Both the position numbers and the translations under genes were made by a program. From assembly GCF_001422365.1 (NCBI RefSeq), contig NZ_LMMT01000023.1, positions 1 to 64,000 of the forward strand: a stretch of 64,000 bases of DNA. Reading direction: 5' to 3'. The stretch's first letter is position 1. The number at the start of each line of letters is the position of its first letter. The notes under the pieces were generated by a model. It saw nothing but the letters and a program-made list of their open reading frames with translations, made no database searches and was not told where the DNA came from. Origin of the DNA: Pseudorhodoferax sp. Leaf265. GTDB taxonomy: Bacteria > Pseudomonadota > Gammaproteobacteria > Burkholderiales > Burkholderiaceae_C. Below, piece after piece: positions 16,604 through 24,557 of the stretch.

Positions 16604-17368
16604 ATGTCTTCGCCTTCTCCCAGCCTCAGCGTCGTCATCGCCGCCAAGAACGAGGCCCACCACATCGCCGACTGCGTGCGTTCGGCCAGCTTCGCCGACG
16701 AGATCCTGGTGCTGGACTCCGGCAGCACCGACGCCACCGCTGCCCTGGCGGCCGAACAGGGAGCACGCGTCGTTCCCACCGACTGGCCCGGCTACGGTCC
16801 GCAGCAGCAGCGCGGCATCGCCATGGCCCGCTGCGACTGGGTGCTGTCGCTCGATGCGGACGAACGCATCAGCCCCGAGCTGCAGGCCGAGATCCGTGCG
16901 GCCATCGCCTCCGGCGCCGCCGACGGCTACCGGCTGCCGCGCCTGTCCAGCTTCTGCGGCCAGTTCATCCACCACAGCGGCTGGCGGCCGGACTACACAC
17001 TGCGTCTCGTGCGGCGCGAGAAAGCCGGCTTCACCGCGCACCTGCTGCACGCCCACATGACCGTGGACGGCACGCGGCAGGACCTGCGCCACAGCCTGGT
17101 CCACTACAGCTACCAGGACCTGGACGACGTGCTGGAGAAGCTCAACCGCTATTCCGCGGTCGGCGCACGCGACATGCAGGCGCGCGGCAAGAAGGCTTCG
17201 CTGGGCAGCGCCATCGTGCACGGCCTGTGGGCCTTCGTGCGGACCTACCTCGTGCGCCAAGGCTTCCGCGACGGGCGCGCGGGCTTCCTGATCGCCGTCT
17301 ACAACGCCGAGACGACCTTCTACAAGTACCTCAAGCTCATGGCACTGAACACGCCCAGGCAACCGTAG
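16604..17368 (+). CDS. Glycosyltransferase family 2, LPS core type (WaaE/KdtX-like)
   Basis: A 254-aa GT-A enzyme. The N-terminus SLSVVIAAKNEAHHIADCV, then DEILVLDSGSTDAT and the DXD-type motif LSLDADERIS, are characteristic of the WaaE/LgtF branch that adds glucose to the heptose of the LPS core. FRDGRAGFLIAVYNAETTFYKYLKL is the conserved C-terminal amphipathic end. It starts 23 bp after the MFS gene and ends the LPS run. Confidence 0.85.
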   Translation: MSSPSPSLSVVIAAKNEAHHIADCVRSASFADEILVLDSGSTDATAALAAEQGARVVPTDWPGYGPQQQRGIAMARCDWVLSLDADERISPELQAEIRAAIASGAADGYRLPRLSSFCGQFIHHSGWRPDYTLRLVRREKAGFTAHLLHAHMTVDGTRQDLRHSLVHYSYQDLDDVLEKLNRYSAVGARDMQARGKKASLGSAIVHGLWAFVRTYLVRQGFRDGRAGFLIAVYNAETTFYKYLKLMALNTPRQP

Positions 17369-17533
17369 GTGCCGCACAGTCGTTGCACCGAGTTGTAAAA
17401 GTTCTGTAAGGAGGTGCTGGTTTCGCAGGCCTCGTGCGTCATACACAGTAAGAGCACCTACCGAGGCGTGTGCCATCCGCGCGCCCTCCCGGTCTCCTGC
17501 CTGCCACGCATCTCCAGACGAGGACACCAACCG

Positions 17534-18151
17534 ATGAACTTCCGCACCGCCGGGCGGCTTGCCGCCTGCGCCGCCGCCTTGCTGATCGCCAGCGCTGCAC
17601 AGGCCGACTACCTCTGGCTGCAATCCGAAGGCGGGCGTGCCAAGGTCTACGTCGGCGAACTCGGCAAGCCGCTGGCGCAGCTTCCCGCGCTGGGCGACGC
17701 CAGGCCCGTCTTGCCCGAAGGCAAGACGCTGCCGCTGGAAACGGCCGCCAACCACTACGCCTTCCAGCCGCAGGCGGGCGACCTGCGCTTCACGGCCGTG
17801 CGCACCGGCGACGGCGTGCTGACCTACCTCCAGGCCCGCTTCGGGCGCGCCGAGACCAAGCCCCTCAACGACCTCGAGCTCGTGCCCACCGAGCCCGGCG
17901 GCAACCGCTTCCAGCTGTTCTTCAAGGGCCGGCCCGTGGCGGCCAGCCAGGTCCATGTGGAGACCAGCGAGGGCTGGCGCCGTGTGCTCGCGCCGGCGCA
18001 GGACGGCACCGTGGGTTTCACGCCGTGGATGCCGGGCCTGTACGTGCTGGAGGTCACGGCGCGCGTCAACAACGGCAGCGTCACGCTGGATGGCAAGACG
18101 TACGAGGACGTGCGCCACACCGCCACGCTGAGCTTCGAGGTGCCGCGCTGA
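17534..18151 (+). CDS. Periplasmic DUF4198-like protein
   Basis: A 205-aa exported protein with a signal peptide ending near SAAQADYLWL. The DYLWLQ...AKVYVGE opening and the closing Ig-like fold (GLYVLEVTARVNNGSVTLDGKTYEDV) resemble DUF4198 proteins, which are often found with metal (Ni/Co) uptake genes. No metal-binding cluster is obvious here. GAGGA lies about 10 nt before the ATG. The 165 bp upstream are non-coding and hold two TGTAA direct repeats (near 17394 and 17405) but no clear Fur box. The next gene, 14 bp on, is a Fur-family regulator, so the two probably form an operon. Confidence 0.65.
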   Translation: MNFRTAGRLAACAAALLIASAAQADYLWLQSEGGRAKVYVGELGKPLAQLPALGDARPVLPEGKTLPLETAANHYAFQPQAGDLRFTAVRTGDGVLTYLQARFGRAETKPLNDLELVPTEPGGNRFQLFFKGRPVAASQVHVETSEGWRRVLAPAQDGTVGFTPWMPGLYVLEVTARVNNGSVTLDGKTYEDVRHTATLSFEVPR

Positions 18152-18165
18152 ACGCGCCGGTCGCC

Positions 18166-18627
18166 ATGGGCACCACCGTGCTGCAGCGCCTGCGGGCTGC
18201 CGGGCTGCAGCCCACCGTCGCGCGCATCGGTTTGCTCCAGGTGCTGGAGTCCGCCGCACCCGGCTGCCTGAGCGCCGATGACCTGTTCCAGCACATGCTG
18301 CAGCGGGGCACGCGCGTCAGCGTAGGCACGGTCTACCGCGTGGTGCAGCAGTTGCTCGTGGCCGGCCTGTTGGTGCACGAATGGGATGGGCAGCGCCGCG
18401 CGCTCTACGGCATCAAGTCCGAGGGCGTCGATGCCCGGGTGGTGCGGCTGGTCTGCCGCCGCAGCGGCCGCACCGTCACGCTGGCCGATCCTGAACTGCG
18501 TGCACGGCTGCTGGCTGCGGCTGCGGCGCAGGGCCAGGATCTGCGAGGCCAGGCGCTCAGCGTGGTGGTTGATAGCCTCGTGCCGATGCCAGCCAGGACC
18601 ACGCAACGGCCGCGGCTGGTCGCCTGA
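18166..18627 (+). CDS. Fur-family transcriptional regulator lacking the usual metal ligands
   Basis: A 153-aa protein with the Fur winged-helix domain (about residues 1-85): LRAAGLQPTVARIGLLQVLE, SADDLFQHMLQRG, VSVGTVYRVVQQLLVAGLL. The dimerisation half is shortened and altered. Where Fur has HHDHxxCxxCG, this protein reads RVVRLVCRRSG, so the histidines and one cysteine are missing. It may therefore sense something else or act without metal. It lies 14 bp after the DUF4198-like gene. Confidence 0.82.
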   Translation: MGTTVLQRLRAAGLQPTVARIGLLQVLESAAPGCLSADDLFQHMLQRGTRVSVGTVYRVVQQLLVAGLLVHEWDGQRRALYGIKSEGVDARVVRLVCRRSGRTVTLADPELRARLLAAAAAQGQDLRGQALSVVVDSLVPMPARTTQRPRLVA

Positions 18628-18632
18628 TCCCA

Positions 18633-18651
18633 GGCGCGCCTGATGCGCGCC
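18633..18651. terminator. Hairpin between the convergent Fur-like and YbaN-like genes
   Basis: Seven-bp perfect arms (GGCGCGC at 18633-18639, GCGCGCC at 18645-18651) flank a 5-nt loop right after the fur-like stop codon. There is no T-tract, so a Rho-independent role is uncertain. Confidence 0.35.
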
Positions 18652-18699
18652 ACCGCTCACCGCATCGGGGCGGCAACGGGCCAGGCACCGCCAGCGCGC

Positions 18700-19137
18700 T
18701 CAGCCCGGCACGGGCTCCGGCCGCAACCACAGCCAGCACAGCACGGCGGCCATGCATCCGCAGGCCAGCGCGCTCACCCACCAGCGGCTGCCGGCCCACA
18801 GCAAGATGGCCGCGCAGGCCGACATGGCCAGCGTGGCGTGCCACTTGGCACGCCGGCTCACACGGCCGCCGGCCTGCCAGTCGCGGATCAGCTGGCCGAA
18901 CACCCTGTGGTCCAGCAGCCAGCGGTGCAGCCGGGGCGAGCTGCGCGCCGCCGCCCAGGCCGCGATCAGCACGAACACCGTGGTCGGCAGGCCCGGCACG
19001 AACAGGCCGACCACGCCCGTGGCCAGCGACACACAGGCCAGCAGCAGCAACAGCCAGCGCCACGGTGCAGGCAGAGGCTGCACGGCCGGCGCACCCGCTG
19101 CGGGGCTGTCACTGGAGCGCGGATCGTCGGTCGGCAT
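18700..19137 (-). CDS. YbaN/DUF454 family inner-membrane protein
   Basis: A 145-aa membrane protein. After a Pro-rich N-terminus come a hydrophobic pair of segments containing LATGVVGLFVPGLPTTVFVLIAAWAAARSSPRLHRWLL, the DUF454 signature, and two more helices at the C-terminus. Function is unknown in the family. The gene stands alone between the Fur-like gene (convergent) and the diguanylate cyclase (divergent). The shared 118-bp upstream region contains small inverted repeats (for example GGGCCG and CGGCCC near 19168-19192). Confidence 0.82.
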   Translation of the reverse strand: MPTDDPRSSDSPAAGAPAVQPLPAPWRWLLLLLACVSLATGVVGLFVPGLPTTVFVLIAAWAAARSSPRLHRWLLDHRVFGQLIRDWQAGGRVSRRAKWHATLAMSACAAILLWAGSRWWVSALACGCMAAVLCWLWLRPEPVPG

Positions 19138-19255
19138 GGCTGGGCTGCATTCTGGCCCAGCGCTCTTGGGCCGGAAACGGCGCGGACGGCCCACACAACA
19201 CCGACTCGTCCAGAATGTCGAATGTCTTATCCTCAAAATTGATGAAATCCAAGAC

Positions 19256-21307
19256 ATGATCTCCACGGCTTCGCCTGCACCGCCAGCCCGCCGCCGCGGC
19301 CTCGCGTATTGGATTGCCATCGCTCTGGCCTGGGCCGTGCTGGTGGCCGTGGTGGTGCTGCTGCTCCTCGTGGAACGCTTTGCGGAACGCCACGCCGCGC
19401 GCACGGCCACGGCCGCGCTGGCGCAGATCGGCTGGCAGATGCGCGACCAGCTGGACCGCGGCATGGCCTACCGCTACGAGGAGTTGCGCATCCTCTCCGG
19501 CCTGCAGGACATGCAGCCGGGCCAACGGCCCGAGCAGCGGCGCGCCGTGCTGGAGCGCGTGCAGCAGAGCTTTCCGCTGTACGCCTGGATCGGCTATGTG
19601 CACCGTGACGGCCGCGTGGAGGCGGCCACCGGCGGGCTGCTCGAAGGCCAGGATGTGTCCAAGCGGCCCTGGTTTCAGGGCGGCGTGCAGGGCGCCTTCG
19701 TCGGGGATGTGCACGCCGCCCTGCTGCTGGAAAAGCTGCTGCCGCAGCAGCAGGAGCCGTGGCGTTTCGTCGACGTCGCCATGCCGGTCCGCGACGCGGG
19801 CGGCGGCCTGCAGGCCGTGCTGGGCGCGCACCTGAGCTGGGAATGGGCGCGCGACCTGCAGCGCAACCTGCTGGCGCAGGCCGAATCCGTCTACCAGGCA
19901 CAGCTCTTCGTGGTCGATGCCAAACGCACGGTGCTGCTGGGCCCGGCCGGCACCGAAGGCAAGCCGCTGGATTTGCCCGCCGTCGGCGAACTGCGTGCCG
20001 CCGCGGGCGCCGCCATGCGTCACTGGGGCGACGGCCGGCACTACGCGACGGCCATCGTGCCCACCGTGGGCCAGGACAACTACCCCGGCCTGGGCTGGGT
20101 GGTGGTGGTGCGCCAGGCCGAACAGGAGGCCTTCGCCGACTACCACCAGCTGCAGCGCGAGATGGTCATCGGCGGCATCGCCGTATGCCTGCTGGCCGCA
20201 CTGTGCGCGCCGCTGGCGGCCCAGCGGCTGACGCGGCCCCTGCACCGGCTGACGCAGGCGGTCGGTGCGCGCCGCGCTGGCCAGGCCAGGCCGATTCCGC
20301 TGCAGACGGCCTACCGCGAGGTCGAACTGTTGTCGCGCGCGCTGGCCGATGCAGACGCGCGCGAGGCGCATGACCGCGCCGAACTCGAGCAGGTCAACGC
20401 CGGGCTGGAAGCGCGCATCGCCGAACGCACGGCCCAGATCCGCGCCAGCCAGGCCCAACTGCACACCATCACCGACAACATTCCCGCGCTGGTGGCCGAT
20501 GTCGACCGCACGCTGCGCTACCGCTTTGCCAACCGCGCCTACCTGGACTGGTTCGGCAAGGACCCGGACGCGTTGATCGGCGAGACCATGGAATCCCTCT
20601 ACGGCGAGGCCGCCGTGCGCCTGTGGCAGCCCGAACTGGCCCGCGTGCTGCAGGGTGAGCGCGTGCAGTTCGAGCGTAGCATGGTGGTGCGCGGCCAGCG
20701 CCAGCACAGCACGGCCATCTACCTGCCCTACCGCAATGGGCAAGGCCAGGTCGACGGCTTCCATGCGCTGGTCTTCGACACCACGGCCAGCAAGGAGCTG
20801 GAACTGCGGCTGGAGAGCGAAGCCACCCGCGACGCGCTGACCGGCCTGCCCAACCGCCGCCTGCTGCAACGCAACCTGCCTGCTGCGCTGGCGCGCTCGG
20901 AGCGCCAGGGCCACAGCCTGGCCTTGCTGTTCCTGGACCTGAACGGTTTCAAAGCCGTCAACGACACACACGGCCACGAGGCCGGCGACGAACTGCTGCG
21001 CCAGGTCGGTCAGCGCCTGGTGGCTGCCGTGCGCGTCACCGACACGGTGGCGCGGCTGGCTGGGGACGAGTACGTGGTGCTGCTCGAGCCGGTCGGCGAT
21101 CCGCTGGCCGACCCCGCCGCCGTGGCCGCCAAGATCGATGCCACCATCGCCGCGCCCTTCGTGCTCGAGGCGGCCACGGTGCAGGTCTCCGTCAGCATCG
21201 GCAGCGCGGTCTACCAGCCGCGTTGCGGCATATCGGCCGACGAATTGCTCTCGGGTGCCGACAGCGCGATGTACGCCGCCAAGCGCTCCGGCCGCAAGCC
21301 GATGTGA
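19256..21307 (+). CDS. Membrane diguanylate cyclase with periplasmic sensor, HAMP-like, PAS and GGDEF domains
   Basis: A 683-aa sensor enzyme that makes c-di-GMP. Order: TM1 (about 15-37), a periplasmic Cache-like domain (40-300), TM2, a HAMP-like linker (LTRPLHRLTQAV) with coiled coil, a PAS domain (about 400-500), and a GGDEF domain (about 520-683). The active loop is RLAGDEY, an accepted AGDEY variant of GGDEF. An intact inhibitory I-site RVTD lies five residues upstream, so product inhibition is expected. The ligand of the Cache-like domain is unknown. The YcgR-like PilZ protein at 0.35-1.05 kb is a possible receptor. Confidence 0.9.
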   Translation: MISTASPAPPARRRGLAYWIAIALAWAVLVAVVVLLLLVERFAERHAARTATAALAQIGWQMRDQLDRGMAYRYEELRILSGLQDMQPGQRPEQRRAVLERVQQSFPLYAWIGYVHRDGRVEAATGGLLEGQDVSKRPWFQGGVQGAFVGDVHAALLLEKLLPQQQEPWRFVDVAMPVRDAGGGLQAVLGAHLSWEWARDLQRNLLAQAESVYQAQLFVVDAKRTVLLGPAGTEGKPLDLPAVGELRAAAGAAMRHWGDGRHYATAIVPTVGQDNYPGLGWVVVVRQAEQEAFADYHQLQREMVIGGIAVCLLAALCAPLAAQRLTRPLHRLTQAVGARRAGQARPIPLQTAYREVELLSRALADADAREAHDRAELEQVNAGLEARIAERTAQIRASQAQLHTITDNIPALVADVDRTLRYRFANRAYLDWFGKDPDALIGETMESLYGEAAVRLWQPELARVLQGERVQFERSMVVRGQRQHSTAIYLPYRNGQGQVDGFHALVFDTTASKELELRLESEATRDALTGLPNRRLLQRNLPAALARSERQGHSLALLFLDLNGFKAVNDTHGHEAGDELLRQVGQRLVAAVRVTDTVARLAGDEYVVLLEPVGDPLADPAAVAAKIDATIAAPFVLEAATVQVSVSIGSAVYQPRCGISADELLSGADSAMYAAKRSGRKPM

Positions 21308-21394
21308 AACAAGGTGTCTGTGGGCCTTGCGCGGGCGGCGCCGGTCCCCATGTCCTGGGCAACGGCCCGCTGGCCTGCTGGAGGAATTCCGCCG

Positions 21395-21667
21395 ATGTTC
21401 AAACGTGTGTCGCTGCTGTGGACCCTGGTCCGGGGTGACCTGATGAAGTTCTGGTGGGCGCTGCGCGACCCGCGTGCGCCGCGCTGGTTCAAGCTGGCTG
21501 CGGCCGGCCTGCTGGTCTACCTGCTGAGCCCGGTCGATCTGCTGCCCGATGCCATCCCGTTCCTCGGGGTTGTCGACGACCTGGTGCTGCTGCCACTGGC
21601 CCTGCGCTGGCTGCTCGCGCGCCTGCCAGCAGGATTGCAGGCCGACTTGGCGGCCCGCGCCGGCTGA
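21395..21667 (+). CDS. YkvA-family (DUF1232) small membrane protein
   Basis: A 90-aa protein with the DUF1232 core: WFKLAAAGLLVYLLSPVDLLPDAIPFLGVVDDL. Function is unknown in the family. A GGAGGA ribosome-binding site lies about 10 nt before the ATG. The gene follows the diguanylate cyclase by 87 bp and ends 3 bp before the convergent FMN reductase. Confidence 0.8.
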   Translation: MFKRVSLLWTLVRGDLMKFWWALRDPRAPRWFKLAAAGLLVYLLSPVDLLPDAIPFLGVVDDLVLLPLALRWLLARLPAGLQADLAARAG

Positions 21668-21670
21668 AGC

Positions 21671-22258
21671 TCAGCGCTCGGCCGGTACCAGCCTCGCCAG
21701 CGCGTCGAGTACACGCGCCACCGACTGCGCTGCGCGTGCATCGGCCAGGCCGCCCTCGGCATCGAACGCCTCGTTCGCCCGGCCGAGCGCGAACTGCTGC
21801 GGCACCACCAGCATGGCGAAGGCCATCTGCAGATACTGCCGAACGAAGTTCATGGCACGCAGGCCGCCCAGCGGCCCGGGCGAGGCCGACAGCAGCCCTA
21901 CCGGCTTGTCGGCGGTGCTGGTCAGGCCCGCAGGATGGCCGTCGGCCGCCTGGATGCGCGACAGCCAGTCGAAGGCGTTGACGAACAGCGGCGTCGGAAA
22001 GCCGTTGTACTCGGGCGTCACCACCAGCACGGCCGTGCTCTCGGCAATGGCCTGCTGCAAGGCCAGCGCGCCGGCCGGCACGCCCTCGGCGGCCTCCAGG
22101 TCGCCGTCGTAGACCGGCAGCGCCAGCGTACGCAGGTCCAGCAGCTGCGCCTGCCAGCCGCCCGCCTGTGCCACGCGCGCCGCATGGCGCGCCAGCTGGA
22201 CATTCAAGGAGCCGGTGCGTGCGCTGGCGGGGATGACGAGGAGACGGCGTGCAGACAT
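21671..22258 (-). CDS. NAD(P)H-dependent FMN reductase
   Basis: A 195-aa flavodoxin-fold oxidoreductase. PASARTGSLNVQLA forms the FMN phosphate loop near the N-terminus. TPEYNGFPTPLFVNAFDWLSR is the family hallmark for flavin binding and dimerisation. Members reduce FMN, quinones, azo compounds or chromate with NAD(P)H. No partner monooxygenase is next to it. It is transcribed away from the molybdopterin-fold gene; the 159-bp divergent region carries a perfect palindrome at 22369-22384 and a GCCGCCCG/CGGGCGGC hairpin at 22289-22314. Confidence 0.86.
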   Translation of the reverse strand: MSARRLLVIPASARTGSLNVQLARHAARVAQAGGWQAQLLDLRTLALPVYDGDLEAAEGVPAGALALQQAIAESTAVLVVTPEYNGFPTPLFVNAFDWLSRIQAADGHPAGLTSTADKPVGLLSASPGPLGGLRAMNFVRQYLQMAFAMLVVPQQFALGRANEAFDAEGGLADARAAQSVARVLDALARLVPAER

Positions 22259-22368
22259 GGATGAACTTCGGGAACAAGAACATGGAACGCCGCCCGACGG
22301 GTCGGCCGGGCGGCATTGTGGCCCAAGTCGGGCGTTCGCCCTTGGCTTCGCCGCGCCATGCAAAAGAC

Positions 22369-22384
22369 GGTCGGGCGCCCGACC
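22369..22384 (+). promoter_or_regulatory. Perfect 16-bp palindrome touching a -10 box: candidate operator
   Basis: GGTCGGGCGCCCGACC is fully self-complementary. It is immediately followed by CATAAT (22384-22389), a good -10 hexamer, 29 bp before the ATG of the molybdopterin-fold gene. A protein bound here would cover the promoter spacer. The regulator is unknown. Confidence 0.5.
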
Positions 22385-22417
22385 ATAATCCGCCCGCCAC
22401 CAACCACGGGAGAAGAC

Positions 22418-23008
22418 ATGCACAAGCGAAATTTCCTGGCCGGCGCCGCGCTGGCCGCCGCCGGCGCGGCCCGGGCCCAGGGTGCCGCCAAGCCGGCCGC
22501 TGGCGGCCAGCCCACGCTGCTCACGGTGGGCGGCGCGATCGGCAAGGGCAACCGCGGGCCGCTGGACAAGGCGCTGGACCAGATGATGGCCAAACACAAG
22601 GTGCAGTTCAGCACCGCTTTCGCCTTCGACGGCGTGGCGCTGCAGCGCCTGGTGCGCGTGCACATCACGCCCACGCTGGAATACGACAACAAAAAGCACA
22701 AGCTGAGCGGCCCGCTGCTGACCACCGTGCTGGCCGAAGCCGGCGCCGACCTCAAGGCCCCGCTGCGCCTGGGCCTACGCGCGGTCGACGGCTACAACGC
22801 CGTCCTCTCGCTGGCCGACGTGCAGGCCTACCGTATGGTGGTGGCCACGCACCTGGACGACCAGCCCATGGCGCTCGGTGGCCTGGGCCCGCAATGGGCG
22901 GTGTACGACGCCGACAACCTGTCCGCGTTCAAGGACAAGCCCGTGCACGAGCGCTTTGCACTGTGCCCCTGGGGCGTCTATTACATCGACGTCGCGCTGC
23001 AGGGCTGA
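22418..23008 (+). CDS. Exported protein with molybdopterin-dependent oxidoreductase (SUOX-like) fold
   Basis: A 196-aa protein with an N-terminal export signal (MHKRNFLAGAALAAAGAARAQ, Tat-like KR motif). The mature part resembles the Mo-pterin-binding domain of YedY/sulfite oxidase proteins (LLTVGGAIGKGNRGPLD, LRLGLRAVDGYNAVLSLADV). It has no cysteine in the region where those enzymes ligate molybdenum; the only Cys is near the C-terminus (LCPWGVYY). It may therefore keep the fold without the metal centre. GGGAGAAGAC precedes the ATG. Confidence 0.7.
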   Translation: MHKRNFLAGAALAAAGAARAQGAAKPAAGGQPTLLTVGGAIGKGNRGPLDKALDQMMAKHKVQFSTAFAFDGVALQRLVRVHITPTLEYDNKKHKLSGPLLTTVLAEAGADLKAPLRLGLRAVDGYNAVLSLADVQAYRMVVATHLDDQPMALGGLGPQWAVYDADNLSAFKDKPVHERFALCPWGVYYIDVALQG

Positions 23009-23030
23009 GCGCCCTGCCCTGATCGATGGA

Positions 23031-24371
23031 TCAGTCGCGCTCGCGGTCTTCGAGTGCGCGGTTCAGGCCCAGTGCACCCAGCGTGCAGGCTGCGCCGGAC
23101 AGCAGGTAGACGCTCACGTAGCCCAGGCCGAAGTGGGCCGACAGGCCCAGTGCCACCAACGGCGCGAAGGCCGCACCGAACAGCCAAGCGATGTCGGAGG
23201 TCAGCGCCGCGCCCGTGTAGCGGTAGCGCGGTGCGAAGTTGGCCGTCACCGTGCCGGAGGACTGGCCATAGGACAGCCCCAGCAGGATGAAGCCCAGCAG
23301 GATGAACACGTCCTGGCCCAGCGTGCCGCCATCGAGCAGCGTGGGCGCGAAGCCACTGAACACCGCGATCATGGCCGCCAGCGTGCCCAGCGTGCGACGG
23401 CGGCCGTAGCGGTCGGCCAGCCGGCCCGACATCGCGATGCTGGCCGCGCACAGGAAGCCGCCCAGCACCTGGATCAGCAGGAAGCCGACGATGGACTGCT
23501 CGGTGTACAGCTGGATCCAGGACAACGGGAACACCGTGACCAGGTGGAACAGCGCATAGCTGGCCAGCGCCGCGAAGGCACCGATGAACACGTTGGCGCC
23601 CTGCGTGCGCACCAGTTCGGTGGCGGAGACGGGCTCGAGTTCACGCTGGTTCAGTTGCTCCTCCACGTCCTCGGCCACCACCAGCCGCAGCCGCGCGAAC
23701 AGTGCCACCACGTTGATCGCGAACGCGACGAAGAAGGGGTAGCGCCAGCCGTAGTCGAGGAAGTCGGCATGCGACAGCGCGCCGTACAGGTAGGCGAACA
23801 GTGCGCTGGCCAGGATGAAGCCGATCGGTGCGCCCAGCTGGCCCAGCATGGCATACCAACCGCGCCGGCCCTTGGGTGCGTTCATCGCCAGCAGCGACGG
23901 CAGGCCGTCCCAGGAGCCGCCCAGAGCCAGCCCCTGGCCGATGCGCAGCGCGGCCAGCAGCCAGACCGCCGTGAAGCCCAGGCTCGCGGTCCCGGGCAGG
24001 AAGGCGATCCCGGCGGTCGAGGAGCCGAGCAGGAACAGCGCAATCGTCAGCTTGGTGGCCCGGCCCCAGCGGCGCTGGATGGCCATCGAGACCACGGTAC
24101 CGATCGGCCGCGCGATGAAGGCCAGCGCGAACAGCGCGAATGACCACAGGGTGCCGTCGAGCCGCTGCATGTGCGGAAAGAACACCGCGGGAAACACCAG
24201 CACCGAGGCGATGCCGTAGACAAAGAAGTCGAAGTATTCGGAAGTCCGGCCGATCACCACGCCGACGGCGATGTCGCCCGGGTCGACGTGGTTCTCGGTT
24301 TCAGGAAAGCGCCCGTGCTGGCGCTCGTCGAAGGAAATGGGAAGGGTTGCTGCTTGGCTGATGCTGGACAT
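23031..24371 (-). CDS. MFS transporter of the metabolite:H+ symporter (MHS) type
   Basis: A 446-aa, twelve-helix transporter. VVIGRTSEYFDFFVYGIAS at the N-terminus, ARPIGTVVSMAIQRRWGRA after TM2 and ALRIGQGLALGGSWDGLPSLL in TM4-5 are diagnostic of the MHS branch, which includes ProP, KgtP and ShiA and imports organic acids and related solutes with protons. The substrate is not clear. It is transcribed away from cyoA, and its stop lies 22 bp from the convergent molybdopterin-fold gene. Confidence 0.87.
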   Translation of the reverse strand: MSSISQAATLPISFDERQHGRFPETENHVDPGDIAVGVVIGRTSEYFDFFVYGIASVLVFPAVFFPHMQRLDGTLWSFALFALAFIARPIGTVVSMAIQRRWGRATKLTIALFLLGSSTAGIAFLPGTASLGFTAVWLLAALRIGQGLALGGSWDGLPSLLAMNAPKGRRGWYAMLGQLGAPIGFILASALFAYLYGALSHADFLDYGWRYPFFVAFAINVVALFARLRLVVAEDVEEQLNQRELEPVSATELVRTQGANVFIGAFAALASYALFHLVTVFPLSWIQLYTEQSIVGFLLIQVLGGFLCAASIAMSGRLADRYGRRRTLGTLAAMIAVFSGFAPTLLDGGTLGQDVFILLGFILLGLSYGQSSGTVTANFAPRYRYTGAALTSDIAWLFGAAFAPLVALGLSAHFGLGYVSVYLLSGAACTLGALGLNRALEDRERD

Positions 24372-24484
24372 CGAGCGGTCTCCACTGGGTTTGCCACTTG
24401 CCTATCGAGAGGCCACTATATACCGTGGCATGTGGGCGCCGCGCTTGATGTAGGACAAAACGTCCAATCGCCCAAGCCATGAAG

Positions 24485-24537
24485 CCCGGATACATTTCCG
24501 GGTTATCTGCAACCCGGAGTAACCCGCAGAGGGTTGC
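24485..24537 (+). promoter_or_regulatory. Inverted repeats in the cyoA leader
   Basis: CCCGGA at 24485-24490 pairs with TCCGGG at 24497-24502. GCAACCC at 24509-24515 pairs with GGGTTGC at 24531-24537. Both lie within 75 bp of the cyoA start. They could be operators or mRNA hairpins in the leader. No promoter hexamers could be assigned with confidence. Confidence 0.4.
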
Positions 24538-24557
24538 CCGAACCCCCGTTCAACAGC

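Noticed and set aside
13450-18259. Very long antisense open frames opposite msbA, the MFS gene and the core glycosyltransferase
   Set aside because: They mirror the codon bias of the real genes, and their His/Arg/Gln-rich or Ala/Arg/Ser-rich composition is that of GC-rich shadows.
24445-24458. FNR-like TTGATGTAGGACAA upstream of cyoA
   Set aside because: Two mismatches in the second half-site and no -10 hexamer at the matching distance.
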